Assembly (NCBI RefSeq): GCF_046054195.1
Contig: NZ_JBEQCS010000011.1
Coordinates: 1 to 64,000, forward strand
Direction: 5' to 3'
DNA from: Celerinatantimonas sp046054195
GTDB taxonomy: Bacteria > Pseudomonadota > Gammaproteobacteria > Enterobacterales > Celerinatantimonadaceae
Length of the DNA: 64,000 nt
In this document: in pieces, positions 53,819 to 62,511 of the stretch
Layout: each line of letters opens with the position of its first letter
Position numbering within the stretch: the stretch's first letter is position 1
The notes under the pieces: generated by a model
The model's input: only the letters and a program-made list of their open reading frames with translations
What the model was told of the DNA's origin: nothing
The model's database searches: none
Made by a program: the position numbers and the translations under genes

Positions 53819-54859
53819 ATGATCAAAGCTCAAGCTGAGCTGCTGATGTTTTTCATCACATAAAGAGACTGATAATCCAACTAATCGCACTTTTTTGCCT
53901 CGCCCTCGCTGATAGGCCTTTGCTATAAGTGCTTGCAATTCGCTGACATACAAATCACTACTGCGACAAGCAACGGTAGTTTGGGTAAAATCTGTAAACT
54001 TCAATTTAACCTGCACACCATTAAAACTGCGCTTACCAAGGCGAGCTTTAAGCTCTGGTAACTGAGCAAGCAGCGCCTGTAAACACTGACTAGCGGTTGC
54101 AAAATCACTGGGATAAGTATGTTCAACGCCGATTGATTTTCGAATGCGGGTCGGCTCAACACTGCGCTCATCAATCCCTTGGCTACGCTGATGTAAAATT
54201 GGGCCAAACTTACCAAACCACTGGCTAAGTTGTTCAGGACTATGTGCCAAAACATCGGCACCGGTAAATAAGCCAAACTCTTGCAAGCGTTGCCAAGTAC
54301 GAGGACCAACCCCTGGAATTTTATTTAATTGCACGTCTCGAGCAAAGCGGCTTGCTTGCTCAGGAGCAATTACAAATAAACCATCGGGCTTGTTTTCCTC
54401 TGATGCGATTTTGGCCAGAAATTTATTTGGCGCGACACCAGCTGATGCGGTTAATGCAGTCTTAGCCAATATTTGCCGACGAATTTCTTCAGCCATTAAT
54501 GTGGCGCTGCCTTGGCACAATGAAACATCGGTGACATCTAAATAAGCTTCATCTAGCGAGAGAGGCTCAACCAAAGGCGTAAAAGAGAGAAAGATCTCAC
54601 GGATTTGTGCAGAAACCTCTTTATATAGAGCCATCCGGCCTCGAACTAAAACCAAATGAGGACATAATTTTAAGGCCTGAGCAGTTGGCATTGCAGAATG
54701 GATACCATAACGGCGTGCAGGATAATTACACGTAGCAATCACTCCACGCGTTTCTCTGGAGCCACCAATTGCAATTGGCACCTCTTTAAGAGCCGGATTG
54801 TCTCGCATCTCAACTGCTGCATAAAAGCAGTCCATATCGACGTGGATAATTTTACGCAT
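53816..54859 (-). CDS. dinB: DNA polymerase IV
   Basis: A 347-residue Y-family translesion polymerase induced by DNA damage. The catalytic acidic residues lie in IIHVDMDCFYAAVEMRDNP and EPLSLDEAYLDVTD, and the helix-hairpin-helix in NKIPGVGPRTWQRLQEFG. The C-terminus ends QLSLSFDH, a plausible clamp-binding QLxLxF peptide. A LexA box sits 11-26 bases upstream of the start codon inside a hairpin, and no ribosome site is visible, so the message may be leaderless or poorly translated. It lies next to nqrM as in Vibrio. Confidence 0.95.
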   Translation of the reverse strand: MRKIIHVDMDCFYAAVEMRDNPALKEVPIAIGGSRETRGVIATCNYPARRYGIHSAMPTAQALKLCPHLVLVRGRMALYKEVSAQIREIFLSFTPLVEPLSLDEAYLDVTDVSLCQGSATLMAEEIRRQILAKTALTASAGVAPNKFLAKIASEENKPDGLFVIAPEQASRFARDVQLNKIPGVGPRTWQRLQEFGLFTGADVLAHSPEQLSQWFGKFGPILHQRSQGIDERSVEPTRIRKSIGVEHTYPSDFATASQCLQALLAQLPELKARLGKRSFNGVQVKLKFTDFTQTTVACRSSDLYVSELQALIAKAYQRGRGKKVRLVGLSVSLCDEKHQQLSLSFDH

Positions 54860-54862
54860 AAA

Positions 54863-54892
54863 AAAATAGCTGTATGGATATACAGCTATTTT
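54863..54892 (-). terminator. nqrM terminator hairpin
   Basis: AAAATAGCTGTAT (54863-54875) and ATACAGCTATTTT (54880-54892) form a 13-bp stem with a four-base loop; on the minus strand seven T follow and run directly into the ATG of dinB. It ends the nqrM message and contains the dinB LexA box. Confidence 0.75.
54870..54885. promoter_or_regulatory. LexA (SOS) box of dinB
   Basis: CTGTATATCCATACAG on the dinB strand: CTGT-N8-ACAG, matching the gammaproteobacterial LexA consensus, with AT-rich centre. It is only 11 bases from the dinB start codon. Confidence 0.85.
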
Positions 54893-54918
54893 AGCAGTTA
54901 TGGGTAAAAAGTCACCAT

Positions 54919-55143
54919 TTAGATGATGCGGTTTTCTTCTCTAATTTGCGCAAGGCGCTTTTCTTTGGCCATTTTGGCTTTGCGCTTTTCACATGGCTCA
55001 GGACAATCACAAACCTTTTCCAACCCTAAAGCTGCAATTCCCCCACAACTGCCTGAGATAGTTTTGCGCTGAATAATATAGCCAACGGACATGGCCGCGA
55101 TGATCACCAGAAAAACAGCGAATGTGATCAGAAAATACGTCAT
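54919..55143 (-). CDS. nqrM: NqrM, Na+-NQR maturation protein
   Basis: A 74-residue single-helix membrane protein needed for assembly of the Na+-NQR complex, probably by delivering iron for the cluster between NqrD and NqrE. An N-terminal helix (YFLITFAVFLVIIAAMSVGY) is followed by four cysteines in SGSCGGIAALGLEKVCDC and CEKRK. In Vibrio apbE lies between nqrF and nqrM; here only 167 bases with a terminator separate them. Confidence 0.93.
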   Translation of the reverse strand: MTYFLITFAVFLVIIAAMSVGYIIQRKTISGSCGGIAALGLEKVCDCPEPCEKRKAKMAKEKRLAQIREENRII

Positions 55144-55250
55144 ATATTCACCACTAAAAATTTGCCTGATGAAATATTCATCAAGACGATACCTTTATTT
55201 TCGCCAATCTGCCTGACAGATGCAAATATCAGCTTAAACACATACAAAAA

Positions 55251-55291
55251 AGCCAGTGACATTTTACGCAGATTACTGCAGGTCACTGGCT
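55251..55291 (-). terminator. nqr operon terminator
   Basis: AGCCAGTGAC (55251-55260) pairs with GTCACTGGCT (55282-55291); on the minus strand six T follow. It sits about 20 bases after the nqrF stop, so nqrM probably has its own promoter or depends on read-through. Confidence 0.85.
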
Positions 55292-55310
55292 ATTCATTAG
55301 TTGCTATAAG

Positions 55311-56534
55311 TTAGCCACCGAAGTCATCGAGAAGAATATTCTCATCTTCAACACCTAAATCATGCAACATCTTAATGACTGCCGCATTCATCACTGGCGG
55401 ACCACACATGTAGTATTCACAGTCTTCAGGCGCTTCATGATCTTTGAGATAATTTTCATAAAGCACGTTATGAATAAAGCCTGTTTTACCAGTCCAGTTA
55501 TCTTCTGGAATTGGATCCGATAACGCCACATGCCATTCAAAGTTATCGTTCTCTTCTTGAAGCTCATCAAAGTCTTCAACATAGAACATTTCACGTTTTG
55601 AACGAGCGCCATACCAGAAACTAACTTTACGTTTGGTATGTAACCGGCGCAGTTGGTCGAAGATATGACTACGCATTGGCGCCATACCTGCCCCACCGCC
55701 AATAAATACCATTTCTGCATCGGTATCTTTAGCGAAGAACTCACCAAATGGGCCACTAATGGTCACTTTATCGCCTGGTTTCAAGCTAAAGATGTAAGAT
55801 GACATGCGCCCTGGTGGCACATGTGGATTTCTTGGTGGCGGAGTCGCAATACGCACGTTCAGCATAATAATCCCTTCTTCTAAAGGATAGTTAGCCATTG
55901 AATACGCACGAATTGTTTCATCTTCTGTTTTAGCTTTTAGATCAAAGAAGTTAAAACGCTCCCAATCATCTCGAAAACGCTCAGGGATATCGAAATCTTT
56001 AAATGCGATATCATAAGCTGGCGCTTCAATTTGAATATAGCCACCTGCTCTAAATGGGACGCTTTCACCATCAGGAATTTGCAGTTTTAGCTCTTTAATA
56101 AAAGTGGCGCGGTTTTCATTAGAAATGACTTCACATTCCCATTTTTTGATACCGAACACTTCTTCTGGTAGCTCAATTTTAAGGTCATTTTTAACCGCTA
56201 CCTGACAAGACAAGCGGCATCCTTTGCGAGCTTCGCGTTTGCTAATATGATCAAGCTCCGTTGGCAGAATATCACCGCCACCTTCTTTAATGACAACACG
56301 ACACTGACCACAGGAACCGCCACCACCACATGCTGATGAAACGAAGATACCTGAATTGGCCAACGCACCTAGCAACTTAGTACCAGGGTGGGCAATGACC
56401 ATTTTGTCTGGATCGTCATTAATTTCAATTTTGACGTCACCTGTACTGACCAGTTTCGATTTGGCGAATAAAATAAGGACCACCAGCACGAGAACGATCA
56501 AGGTAAACATCGCTACGCCGAGAACAATTTCCAT
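55311..56534 (-). CDS. nqrF: Na+-translocating NADH:quinone reductase subunit F
   Basis: The NADH-oxidising subunit, 407 residues. An N-terminal membrane helix (FTLIVLVLVVLILFA), a 2Fe-2S domain with cysteines in SSACGGGGSCGQCRV and a fourth in GCRLSCQV, the FAD site RAYSMANYP and the NADH site FIGGGAGMAPMRSH. Electrons pass from NADH to FAD to the 2Fe-2S cluster and on to NqrD/E. Last gene of the nqrABCDEF operon. Confidence 0.96.
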   Translation of the reverse strand: MEIVLGVAMFTLIVLVLVVLILFAKSKLVSTGDVKIEINDDPDKMVIAHPGTKLLGALANSGIFVSSACGGGGSCGQCRVVIKEGGGDILPTELDHISKREARKGCRLSCQVAVKNDLKIELPEEVFGIKKWECEVISNENRATFIKELKLQIPDGESVPFRAGGYIQIEAPAYDIAFKDFDIPERFRDDWERFNFFDLKAKTEDETIRAYSMANYPLEEGIIMLNVRIATPPPRNPHVPPGRMSSYIFSLKPGDKVTISGPFGEFFAKDTDAEMVFIGGGAGMAPMRSHIFDQLRRLHTKRKVSFWYGARSKREMFYVEDFDELQEENDNFEWHVALSDPIPEDNWTGKTGFIHNVLYENYLKDHEAPEDCEYYMCGPPVMNAAVIKMLHDLGVEDENILLDDFGG

Positions 56535-56558
56535 CGACTCAATCCTTGTTTGTTAAAA

Positions 56559-57167
56559 CTAAAGCTGGACACCAGAGAATGACATAAAACTCATGGCCAT
56601 AAGACCCGCAGTCAGGAATGTAATCCCCAAGCCACGCAAACCAGCTGGTACATCAGAATACTTCATTTTTTCACGGATACCGGCCAAAGCAACGATTGCT
56701 AACAACCAACCGAAGCCACTACCAAAGCCATAAACCACTGATTCAACAAAATCGTATTGGCGTTGAACCATAAATGACACACCACCAAAAATTGCACAGT
56801 TCACAGTAATCAGAGGCAGGTAGATACCCAGTGCGTTATAAAGTGCTGGAACATAACGGTCTAGAATCATTTCTAGAATCTGAACCAACGCTGCAATCAC
56901 GCCGATGAATGTGATGAACCCTAAGAAGCTCAAATCGACATTAGGCAATCCAGCCCACGCCAATGCACCAGGCGCTAACAGGTGAAAATAGATGACTTGG
57001 TTAGCTGGAACAGAGATCCCCAACACCACAGTCACTGCAATCCCTAAACCCAGTGCAGTTTTAACTTTTTTCGATACAGCCAGAAATGTACACATCCCCA
57101 ACAGAAACGACAGTGCCATGTTTTCAATGAACACTGATTTAACGAAAATACTGATTAAATGTTCCAT
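56559..57167 (-). CDS. nqrE: Na+-translocating NADH:quinone reductase subunit E
   Basis: A 202-residue polytopic membrane subunit with six helices that, with NqrD, holds an iron site in the membrane. ENMALSFLLGMCTFLAVSKK contains the conserved Cys of the first half and VNCAIFGGVSFM the one of the second half (inverted-repeat topology shared with NqrD and RnfA/E). Seven bases separate it from nqrD. Confidence 0.95.
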   Translation of the reverse strand: MEHLISIFVKSVFIENMALSFLLGMCTFLAVSKKVKTALGLGIAVTVVLGISVPANQVIYFHLLAPGALAWAGLPNVDLSFLGFITFIGVIAALVQILEMILDRYVPALYNALGIYLPLITVNCAIFGGVSFMVQRQYDFVESVVYGFGSGFGWLLAIVALAGIREKMKYSDVPAGLRGLGITFLTAGLMAMSFMSFSGVQL

Positions 57168-57173
57168 TGTTTA

Positions 57174-57806
57174 TTACTCCTTGGGTTCCTGCTGTTCGGG
57201 ATGCCAGGTTCGCATCGCCCAGATCAGTAAGCCAATCACGAAGAAGGCACTCGCTGGGAGCAATAACAAGCCGTTCGGGTGATACCATCCGCCCTGTGAA
57301 ATCAATGGCAGAATTTTAAAGCCAAAAATAGAACCTGACCCTAATAATTCACGAATGAAGCTGACCACCATTAAGATTGCGCCATAGCCTAAACCATTAC
57401 CAATCCCATCAAGGAAACTGTCCCATGGCGGACTTTTCATCGCATATGCTTCAGCTCGTCCCATCACGATACAGTTGGTAATAATCAAACCAACATAAAC
57501 GGATAACTGTTTGGACACATCATAAGCCACCGCCCGTAAAATCTGGTCTACTACGATAACTAACGAAGCAATAATTGCCATCTGCACAATAATTCGCACA
57601 CTAGATGGGATATGATTACGAATCATTGAAATAAATAAGTTCGAAAATGCTGTTACAACAGTCAATGCAACTGCCATCACAAAGGCATTTTGCATTTTAC
57701 TGGTCACAGCCAAAGCCGAACAAACCCCCAACACCTGCAAGGTAATCGGGTTATTAGCAATAATCGGTCCAAAGAGAATCTTTTTGGTTTCTTTTGCATT
57801 AGCCAT
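57174..57806 (-). CDS. nqrD: Na+-translocating NADH:quinone reductase subunit D
   Basis: A 210-residue polytopic membrane subunit paired with NqrE. Conserved cysteines occur in LQVLGVCSALAVTSK and VGLIITNCIVMGRAEAYA, with the inverted-repeat topology of the family. Its start overlaps the nqrC stop by eight bases. Confidence 0.95.
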   Translation of the reverse strand: MANAKETKKILFGPIIANNPITLQVLGVCSALAVTSKMQNAFVMAVALTVVTAFSNLFISMIRNHIPSSVRIIVQMAIIASLVIVVDQILRAVAYDVSKQLSVYVGLIITNCIVMGRAEAYAMKSPPWDSFLDGIGNGLGYGAILMVVSFIRELLGSGSIFGFKILPLISQGGWYHPNGLLLLPASAFFVIGLLIWAMRTWHPEQQEPKE

Positions 57807-58584
57807 TGTTCAGTTCTCCTTGACGTAATTTGGCCAGATATTTGGAGTAACCCAAAGAGCCTAGCCAGAATTTCAGAGTATTTCTGACACCATTACTGGT
57901 CAACGTCGCCCCCGCAAGTGCATCGACCTGCGACGGTGCATTTGGATTTGCGCCACCTTTAATCAAGGTTAAAGCAGGCTTGTAATTAGCATCATAGAGC
58001 TTTTTACCCGGAAACTCAGCTCGCCACCCAGGATTTTCAACCTGCGCACCAAGTCCTGGAGTTTCGCCTTGTTCATAATAGATAATGCCTTTAACTGTAT
58101 TGCCATCAGGTGCTACAGCTAAGAAAGCATACATCATTGACCACAAACCGCGCCCATGAATTGGTAAAATTACCCGATCGAGTTTGCCATTATCATCATG
58201 CACTAAATAAACAGTCGCATAATTTGAACGACGTTTAATCCCTGCGCCATCTTGATCCTGGCTTAAAGCCATGCTCATTGATGGCTCTTCAGCTGCTGCA
58301 CGTTGATCAAACGTCACCGGATTAATTTTACTGGTCGGAACATATTCGCCGGTGTTGAGGTTAACAACTTTCGGTTCAATCCGTTTGTCATACACATCAG
58401 TGATTGATTTACCTTTATAATCAACACCTGAAACCTGCAAAATATTGGTCTGTTTATTGACCTTTTTATTGTGATCCTGCATTCCTTTGAGCCCAACTGC
58501 AGCTCCTGAGACCACAATCGAACAGATCAGGCTAATACCAATCACAACTGAAAGTGTTTTTCCTAGTGAGTCATTACCCGACAT
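57799..58584 (-). CDS. nqrC: Na+-translocating NADH:quinone reductase subunit C
   Basis: A 261-residue subunit with one N-terminal membrane helix (SVVIGISLICSIVVSG) and a periplasmic FMN-binding domain. The covalent FMN threonine is in ALAGATLTSNGVRNTL (the SGAT-type site modified by ApbE). The start at 58584 gives the normal MSGNDSLGK N-terminus and overlaps nqrB by 11 bases; a longer in-frame start lies wholly inside nqrB. Confidence 0.95.
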   Translation of the reverse strand: MSGNDSLGKTLSVVIGISLICSIVVSGAAVGLKGMQDHNKKVNKQTNILQVSGVDYKGKSITDVYDKRIEPKVVNLNTGEYVPTSKINPVTFDQRAAAEEPSMSMALSQDQDGAGIKRRSNYATVYLVHDDNGKLDRVILPIHGRGLWSMMYAFLAVAPDGNTVKGIIYYEQGETPGLGAQVENPGWRAEFPGKKLYDANYKPALTLIKGGANPNAPSQVDALAGATLTSNGVRNTLKFWLGSLGYSKYLAKLRQGELNNG

Positions 58585-59785
58585 TACGTGCCATCCTCCG
58601 CTTAATATTGGCCTGAACAACGAAATGGTCAAACAGTGGTGCAAATAGGTTCGAGAACAGAATCGCCAGCATCATCCCTTCAGGGAAGGCAGGGTTAACA
58701 ACTCGAATAAAGACCACCATGGCACCAATTAAAATGCCATACCACCAACGTCCTTTGTTCGTAAAGGATGCCGAAACCGGATCTGTTGCCATAAAGAACA
58801 TGCCTAAAGCAAATCCGCCCATGACCAAATGCCAATATGCTGGAACTGCAAACATATAGTTAGTAGTTGAACCGATAAGATTAAACATTGTACTAATGGC
58901 CGTCATGCCAATAATGACCCCAAGCACGATTCGCCATGAAGCGATTCGCGTATACATAATGACCAAGCCACCAAGCAGCAACAAGAACGTAGATGTTTCC
59001 CCTACAGAACCTTGCATGAAGCCAAAAAATGCATCTTGCCAAGTGATTCCTGCATGCGCCAGAGCAGATACCCCACCGTTAGCGGCGACGCTTAACGAAG
59101 TCGCACCAGAAAAGCCATCAACAGCTGTCCAAACAGCATCTCCCGACATATTTATTGGATATGCGAAGAACAAAAATGCGCGGCCAGCAAGAGCAGGGTT
59201 AAGGAAGTTTTTACCGGTGCCACCAAAGACTTCTTTAGCAATCACAACGCCGAATGTGACCCCTAAAGCGACTTCCCACAAAGGAATAGTCGGAGGTAAT
59301 GTCATCGTGAACAGAATCGAAGTAACAAAGAAACCTTCATTCACCTCGTGATTTCTGACCATTGAAAATAAAACTTCCCAGAAACCACCAACAATGAAAG
59401 TAACGGCATAAATTGGCACAACAAAGCAAGCGCCATAGAGCGTATTAGCGACCCAACCAGCATTAGCTCCCATCGGAACGCCAAATAGGTTCAATAACCA
59501 AGTATGCCAATCGGCAAAAGGCGACATCCCTGCGGCTATCGCATGGTTTGCTTGAGCACCAACGTTATACATGCCAAAAAACAATGCTGGAAGCAGCGCT
59601 GCCCAAACGATAATCATCATTCGTTTAAGATCAAGATTATCGCGAACGTGAGTTAAGCCTTTGGTAACTGTCCCAGGAGAATATAAAAACGTTGCCGTTG
59701 CTTCATACAACGCAAACCATTTTTCATATTTCCCACCCGGTAGGAAATTAGGTTCAATTTTCTCAAGATAATGCTTCAGACTCAT
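58574..59785 (-). CDS. nqrB: Na+-translocating NADH:quinone reductase subunit B
   Basis: A 403-residue membrane subunit that binds riboflavin and covalent FMN and forms the Na+ path and quinone site. The FMN threonine is in DGFSGATSLSVAA; other family blocks are GGTGKNFLNPALAGRAFLFFAYP and FMATDPVSASFTNKGRWWYG. About ten helices. It starts two bases after nqrA. Confidence 0.96.
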   Translation of the reverse strand: MSLKHYLEKIEPNFLPGGKYEKWFALYEATATFLYSPGTVTKGLTHVRDNLDLKRMMIIVWAALLPALFFGMYNVGAQANHAIAAGMSPFADWHTWLLNLFGVPMGANAGWVANTLYGACFVVPIYAVTFIVGGFWEVLFSMVRNHEVNEGFFVTSILFTMTLPPTIPLWEVALGVTFGVVIAKEVFGGTGKNFLNPALAGRAFLFFAYPINMSGDAVWTAVDGFSGATSLSVAANGGVSALAHAGITWQDAFFGFMQGSVGETSTFLLLLGGLVIMYTRIASWRIVLGVIIGMTAISTMFNLIGSTTNYMFAVPAYWHLVMGGFALGMFFMATDPVSASFTNKGRWWYGILIGAMVVFIRVVNPAFPEGMMLAILFSNLFAPLFDHFVVQANIKRRMARNVG

Positions 59786-59787
59786 GC

Positions 59788-61134
59788 TTAACCCTCCGCT
59801 TCAATTTTGGCTAAACACTGGCGAAGCACAGGACCGTACTCGTACTTGCCCGGACAAACAAATGAACATAAGGCCAAATCTTCTTCTTCAAGTTCCAGAC
59901 AACCGAGTTGCTGAGCACTATCAGTATCGCCACTTAGCAAATCACGCAACAACATGGTTGCTAAGATATCAAGCGGCATCACCCGTTCATATAAACCAAT
60001 CGGCACCATCGCTCTTTCACTACCACCGGTTGTGGTGGTCATTGCGAATTTTTTGGCGCGATTAAGATGCGAAGAAAAGACGCGAGCTAAAGAGAATTTA
60101 TTACTTCCCGGTACAGCCCAACCTAAGAATTCTTTATCGATGCCCTCTTTAAGCACACTCACCTGATGGTGATAGCGACCTAAATAAGCATGAGGTCCTT
60201 CGGCTGTCATCCCGCACAAAACGCTGCCAGAGATAATACGCAGTGGGCCATCTTCACTTTTAAGCTCACCTTCGCATATTTCATCTAAAGCGGCTCCGAG
60301 CTCAGTAATAACTAAGCGCGGCTCTTTAACCTCTGGGCCAGCTAGCGAAATGACTCGTTCGGCGTCAATTTTACCGGTGGTAAACAATTTACCGAAGGCA
60401 ATCACATCCTGATAATTAATCGTCCAGACTCGCCGTGCGAGGCTCACCGGTTTTAAGAAGTGAATATGTGTTCCTGCCAGACCTGCCGGATGCGGGCCGA
60501 CAAAGGTTTCTTCGCGAATATTGCCAGCCTTAGCCGATGGCAATGATTGCTCGCCTTTACAGACAAATACTTCACCCTCAGTTAATTTACTAAGAATGAG
60601 CAATCCATCGGTATAGGCTTTCGCATTACGCTCAATAATCGGTTTTGCATCGGCCGCTAATGGATTGGTATCCATTGCTGTCACAAAAATGGCAGCTGGC
60701 TTAGCATCAATGGCTGGAATATGGCTAAATGGACGGCTTTTAAATGCACTCCACTGACCAGACTGAACCAGTTTATCGACAATTTGTTGCCGAGAAATTG
60801 ATTCCAACTGATCCATTGTGATGGCACCGAAGTCTTTGCCAGGTTGCTCATTTTTCTTAATCACAACCGATTGTAAAACACGCCGGGCACCACGGTTAAT
60901 CGCAACGATTTCTCCTGAAGCTGGTGCTGTAAAAATAATGCCGGGGTTCTTTTTGTCTTCAAATAAGACGTCGCCTTGGATAACTTGATCGCCGACTTTG
61001 ACTTTCATTGTCGGACGCATACCGACATATTCTTCGCCAAGAACAGCAACGTGAGCACAAGAGACTTTATCCGTAATCTGCTGCTTTGGAGCACCAGTGA
61101 TTGGTACATCCAATCCTTTTTTTATTGAAATCAT
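59788..61134 (-). CDS. nqrA: Na+-translocating NADH:quinone reductase subunit A
   Basis: The 448-residue cytosolic quinone-associated subunit. The N-terminus MISIKKGLDVPITGAPKQ, the APASGEIVAINRGARRVL barrel-sandwich motif and the GPHPAGLAGTHIHFLKPV block are typical. First gene of the operon; AGAGAGT lies just before the ATG. Confidence 0.96.
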   Translation of the reverse strand: MISIKKGLDVPITGAPKQQITDKVSCAHVAVLGEEYVGMRPTMKVKVGDQVIQGDVLFEDKKNPGIIFTAPASGEIVAINRGARRVLQSVVIKKNEQPGKDFGAITMDQLESISRQQIVDKLVQSGQWSAFKSRPFSHIPAIDAKPAAIFVTAMDTNPLAADAKPIIERNAKAYTDGLLILSKLTEGEVFVCKGEQSLPSAKAGNIREETFVGPHPAGLAGTHIHFLKPVSLARRVWTINYQDVIAFGKLFTTGKIDAERVISLAGPEVKEPRLVITELGAALDEICEGELKSEDGPLRIISGSVLCGMTAEGPHAYLGRYHHQVSVLKEGIDKEFLGWAVPGSNKFSLARVFSSHLNRAKKFAMTTTTGGSERAMVPIGLYERVMPLDILATMLLRDLLSGDTDSAQQLGCLELEEEDLALCSFVCPGKYEYGPVLRQCLAKIEAEG

Positions 61135-61444
61135 ACTCTCTTACACAGTTAATTGAGTCGGAAGATGAGTGATTGTTTAATGCTGGTAACAAATTCGTGA
61201 CAGCCGTTAGCTATTACGATACTTAGCTTACAACCTTTTATAAAACCGCATTATGTTAGCATCAATTATCAACATTCGGCTATTATAAATCATTCATTTT
61301 AAGGGCATATTATCGTTTTAACGCTAACAAACTCCAAGAATGATTAAATAATAAACAGCTATCAACCTATTAACAATCTAATCGATTGATATCCCTGCTA
61401 AGTCTAGACTGATTAAATGAATAGTCCAGTTGATGTAAATAGGA
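61135..61444. other. nqr upstream region
   Basis: 310 bases between the nqrA start and the bolA stop, both on the minus strand. It should carry the nqr promoter and the bolA terminator, but I find no convincing hairpin with T-run and no unambiguous -35/-10 pair. Confidence 0.4.
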
Positions 61445-61753
61445 TTATTTTCCACCCACACAATTTGGTGTTTGCGGAGTTTGCTCTTGGCGTTTTTGCC
61501 ACTCTTCACTGGTATAAGTATGAAGCGCTAGCGCATGGATTGGCCCTTCAAGAAGTTCTTTTAAACATTCATTGACTAACCGATGACGCGCAATTAATTT
61601 TTGGTCTGCAAAAGCCTCTGAAACAAGTGTCACTTTAAAGTGGCTTTCACTACCGCGTGGCACATGGTGGCGATGACTTTCATTTACAACCTGCAAGTAG
61701 CTAATCGCAAATTGCTCACGCAGTTTATTTTCAAGAAGTTGCGCAACAGACAT
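61445..61753 (-). CDS. bolA: BolA family protein
   Basis: A 102-residue cytosolic regulator that forms complexes with monothiol glutaredoxins and affects cell shape and stress response. VNESHRHHVPRGSESHFKVTLVS holds the conserved histidines for cluster binding; ARHRLVNECL and HALALHTYTSEEW follow. The start at 61753 (MSVAQLL) has GGAG eight bases upstream; a start four codons earlier is less well placed. Its position beside nqrA matches Vibrio. Confidence 0.94.
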   Translation of the reverse strand: MSVAQLLENKLREQFAISYLQVVNESHRHHVPRGSESHFKVTLVSEAFADQKLIARHRLVNECLKELLEGPIHALALHTYTSEEWQKRQEQTPQTPNCVGGK

Positions 61754-61800
61754 AAATGTCTCCAAAGATGAATATTGAATGCATTATAAATATAGAACCC

Positions 61801-62433
61801 TTATTTGTCAGGAATGAGCCCTACCTCAGTAGAAGAAATATTGATCTGCCGAAATGTTAAATTGATGCGCTCACCAACGACTTTTTTAGTCCGAGCTATA
61901 GCGTGTTCATAATATTGCTGAGTCTTTGCGGCCATAATGAGCAAAGTGCCATGGCCCAAAGCCCATTCACCAACTTTAGCTTTAGAGCCCTTTTCGCGTA
62001 ATAAAAAACGTCTTTCACAGCCCACACTCAGTGAGGCAATGGAGGCATCTTTTACTAATTCTTTTTCATCGTCACTATGCCAGCCCATCGCATCATTGCC
62101 ATCACGATAGAGATTGGCCAACACACTATTAAAGTGAGTATCAAATTCGCGATTAAGCTGTTCTCGAATAGTACTAAGTGGCTCGCTCCAAGGCATTGGC
62201 AAACGCAGCTGTTGGCTGTAGCGATATGAACATTGCGGGTCACCAATCCAAGCAGATAACCGAGGCTCGTTAATTTCTCTGCCAAATATGCGAATACTAT
62301 GTTGTTGCCAAGCAATACTGTCATGAAGACTTTGATACGGCACTTGCAACCAATTTGGATAAATAAGAAGATAACTTTCGTGATTAAGCGCTATCCGCTG
62401 TGGTTGATCCTCACTGAGACTGAGTTGTTTCAT
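61801..62433 (-). CDS. AlkB-like 2-oxoglutarate/Fe(II) dioxygenase
   Basis: A 210-residue dioxygenase of the AlkB/ALKBH2-3 type, which repairs alkylated bases by oxidative demethylation. The iron site is visible as GWHSDDE (H-x-D) and a later His in YYEHAI; the 2-oxoglutarate arginine lies in GERINLTFRQI. Family blocks PRLSAWIGDP and LANLYRDGNDAMGWH (nucleotide-recognition lid) support DNA/RNA repair. There is no LexA box in the 80 bases upstream. It stands divergent from rlmG. Confidence 0.88.
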   Translation of the reverse strand: MKQLSLSEDQPQRIALNHESYLLIYPNWLQVPYQSLHDSIAWQQHSIRIFGREINEPRLSAWIGDPQCSYRYSQQLRLPMPWSEPLSTIREQLNREFDTHFNSVLANLYRDGNDAMGWHSDDEKELVKDASIASLSVGCERRFLLREKGSKAKVGEWALGHGTLLIMAAKTQQYYEHAIARTKKVVGERINLTFRQINISSTEVGLIPDK

Positions 62434-62511
62434 TACTTATTCCCACGCTTTTTATATTCGCATTATCAAACAGGTTCAGCTAAAATTTGCAAAAAATTTT
62501 AGACGCTCCTG

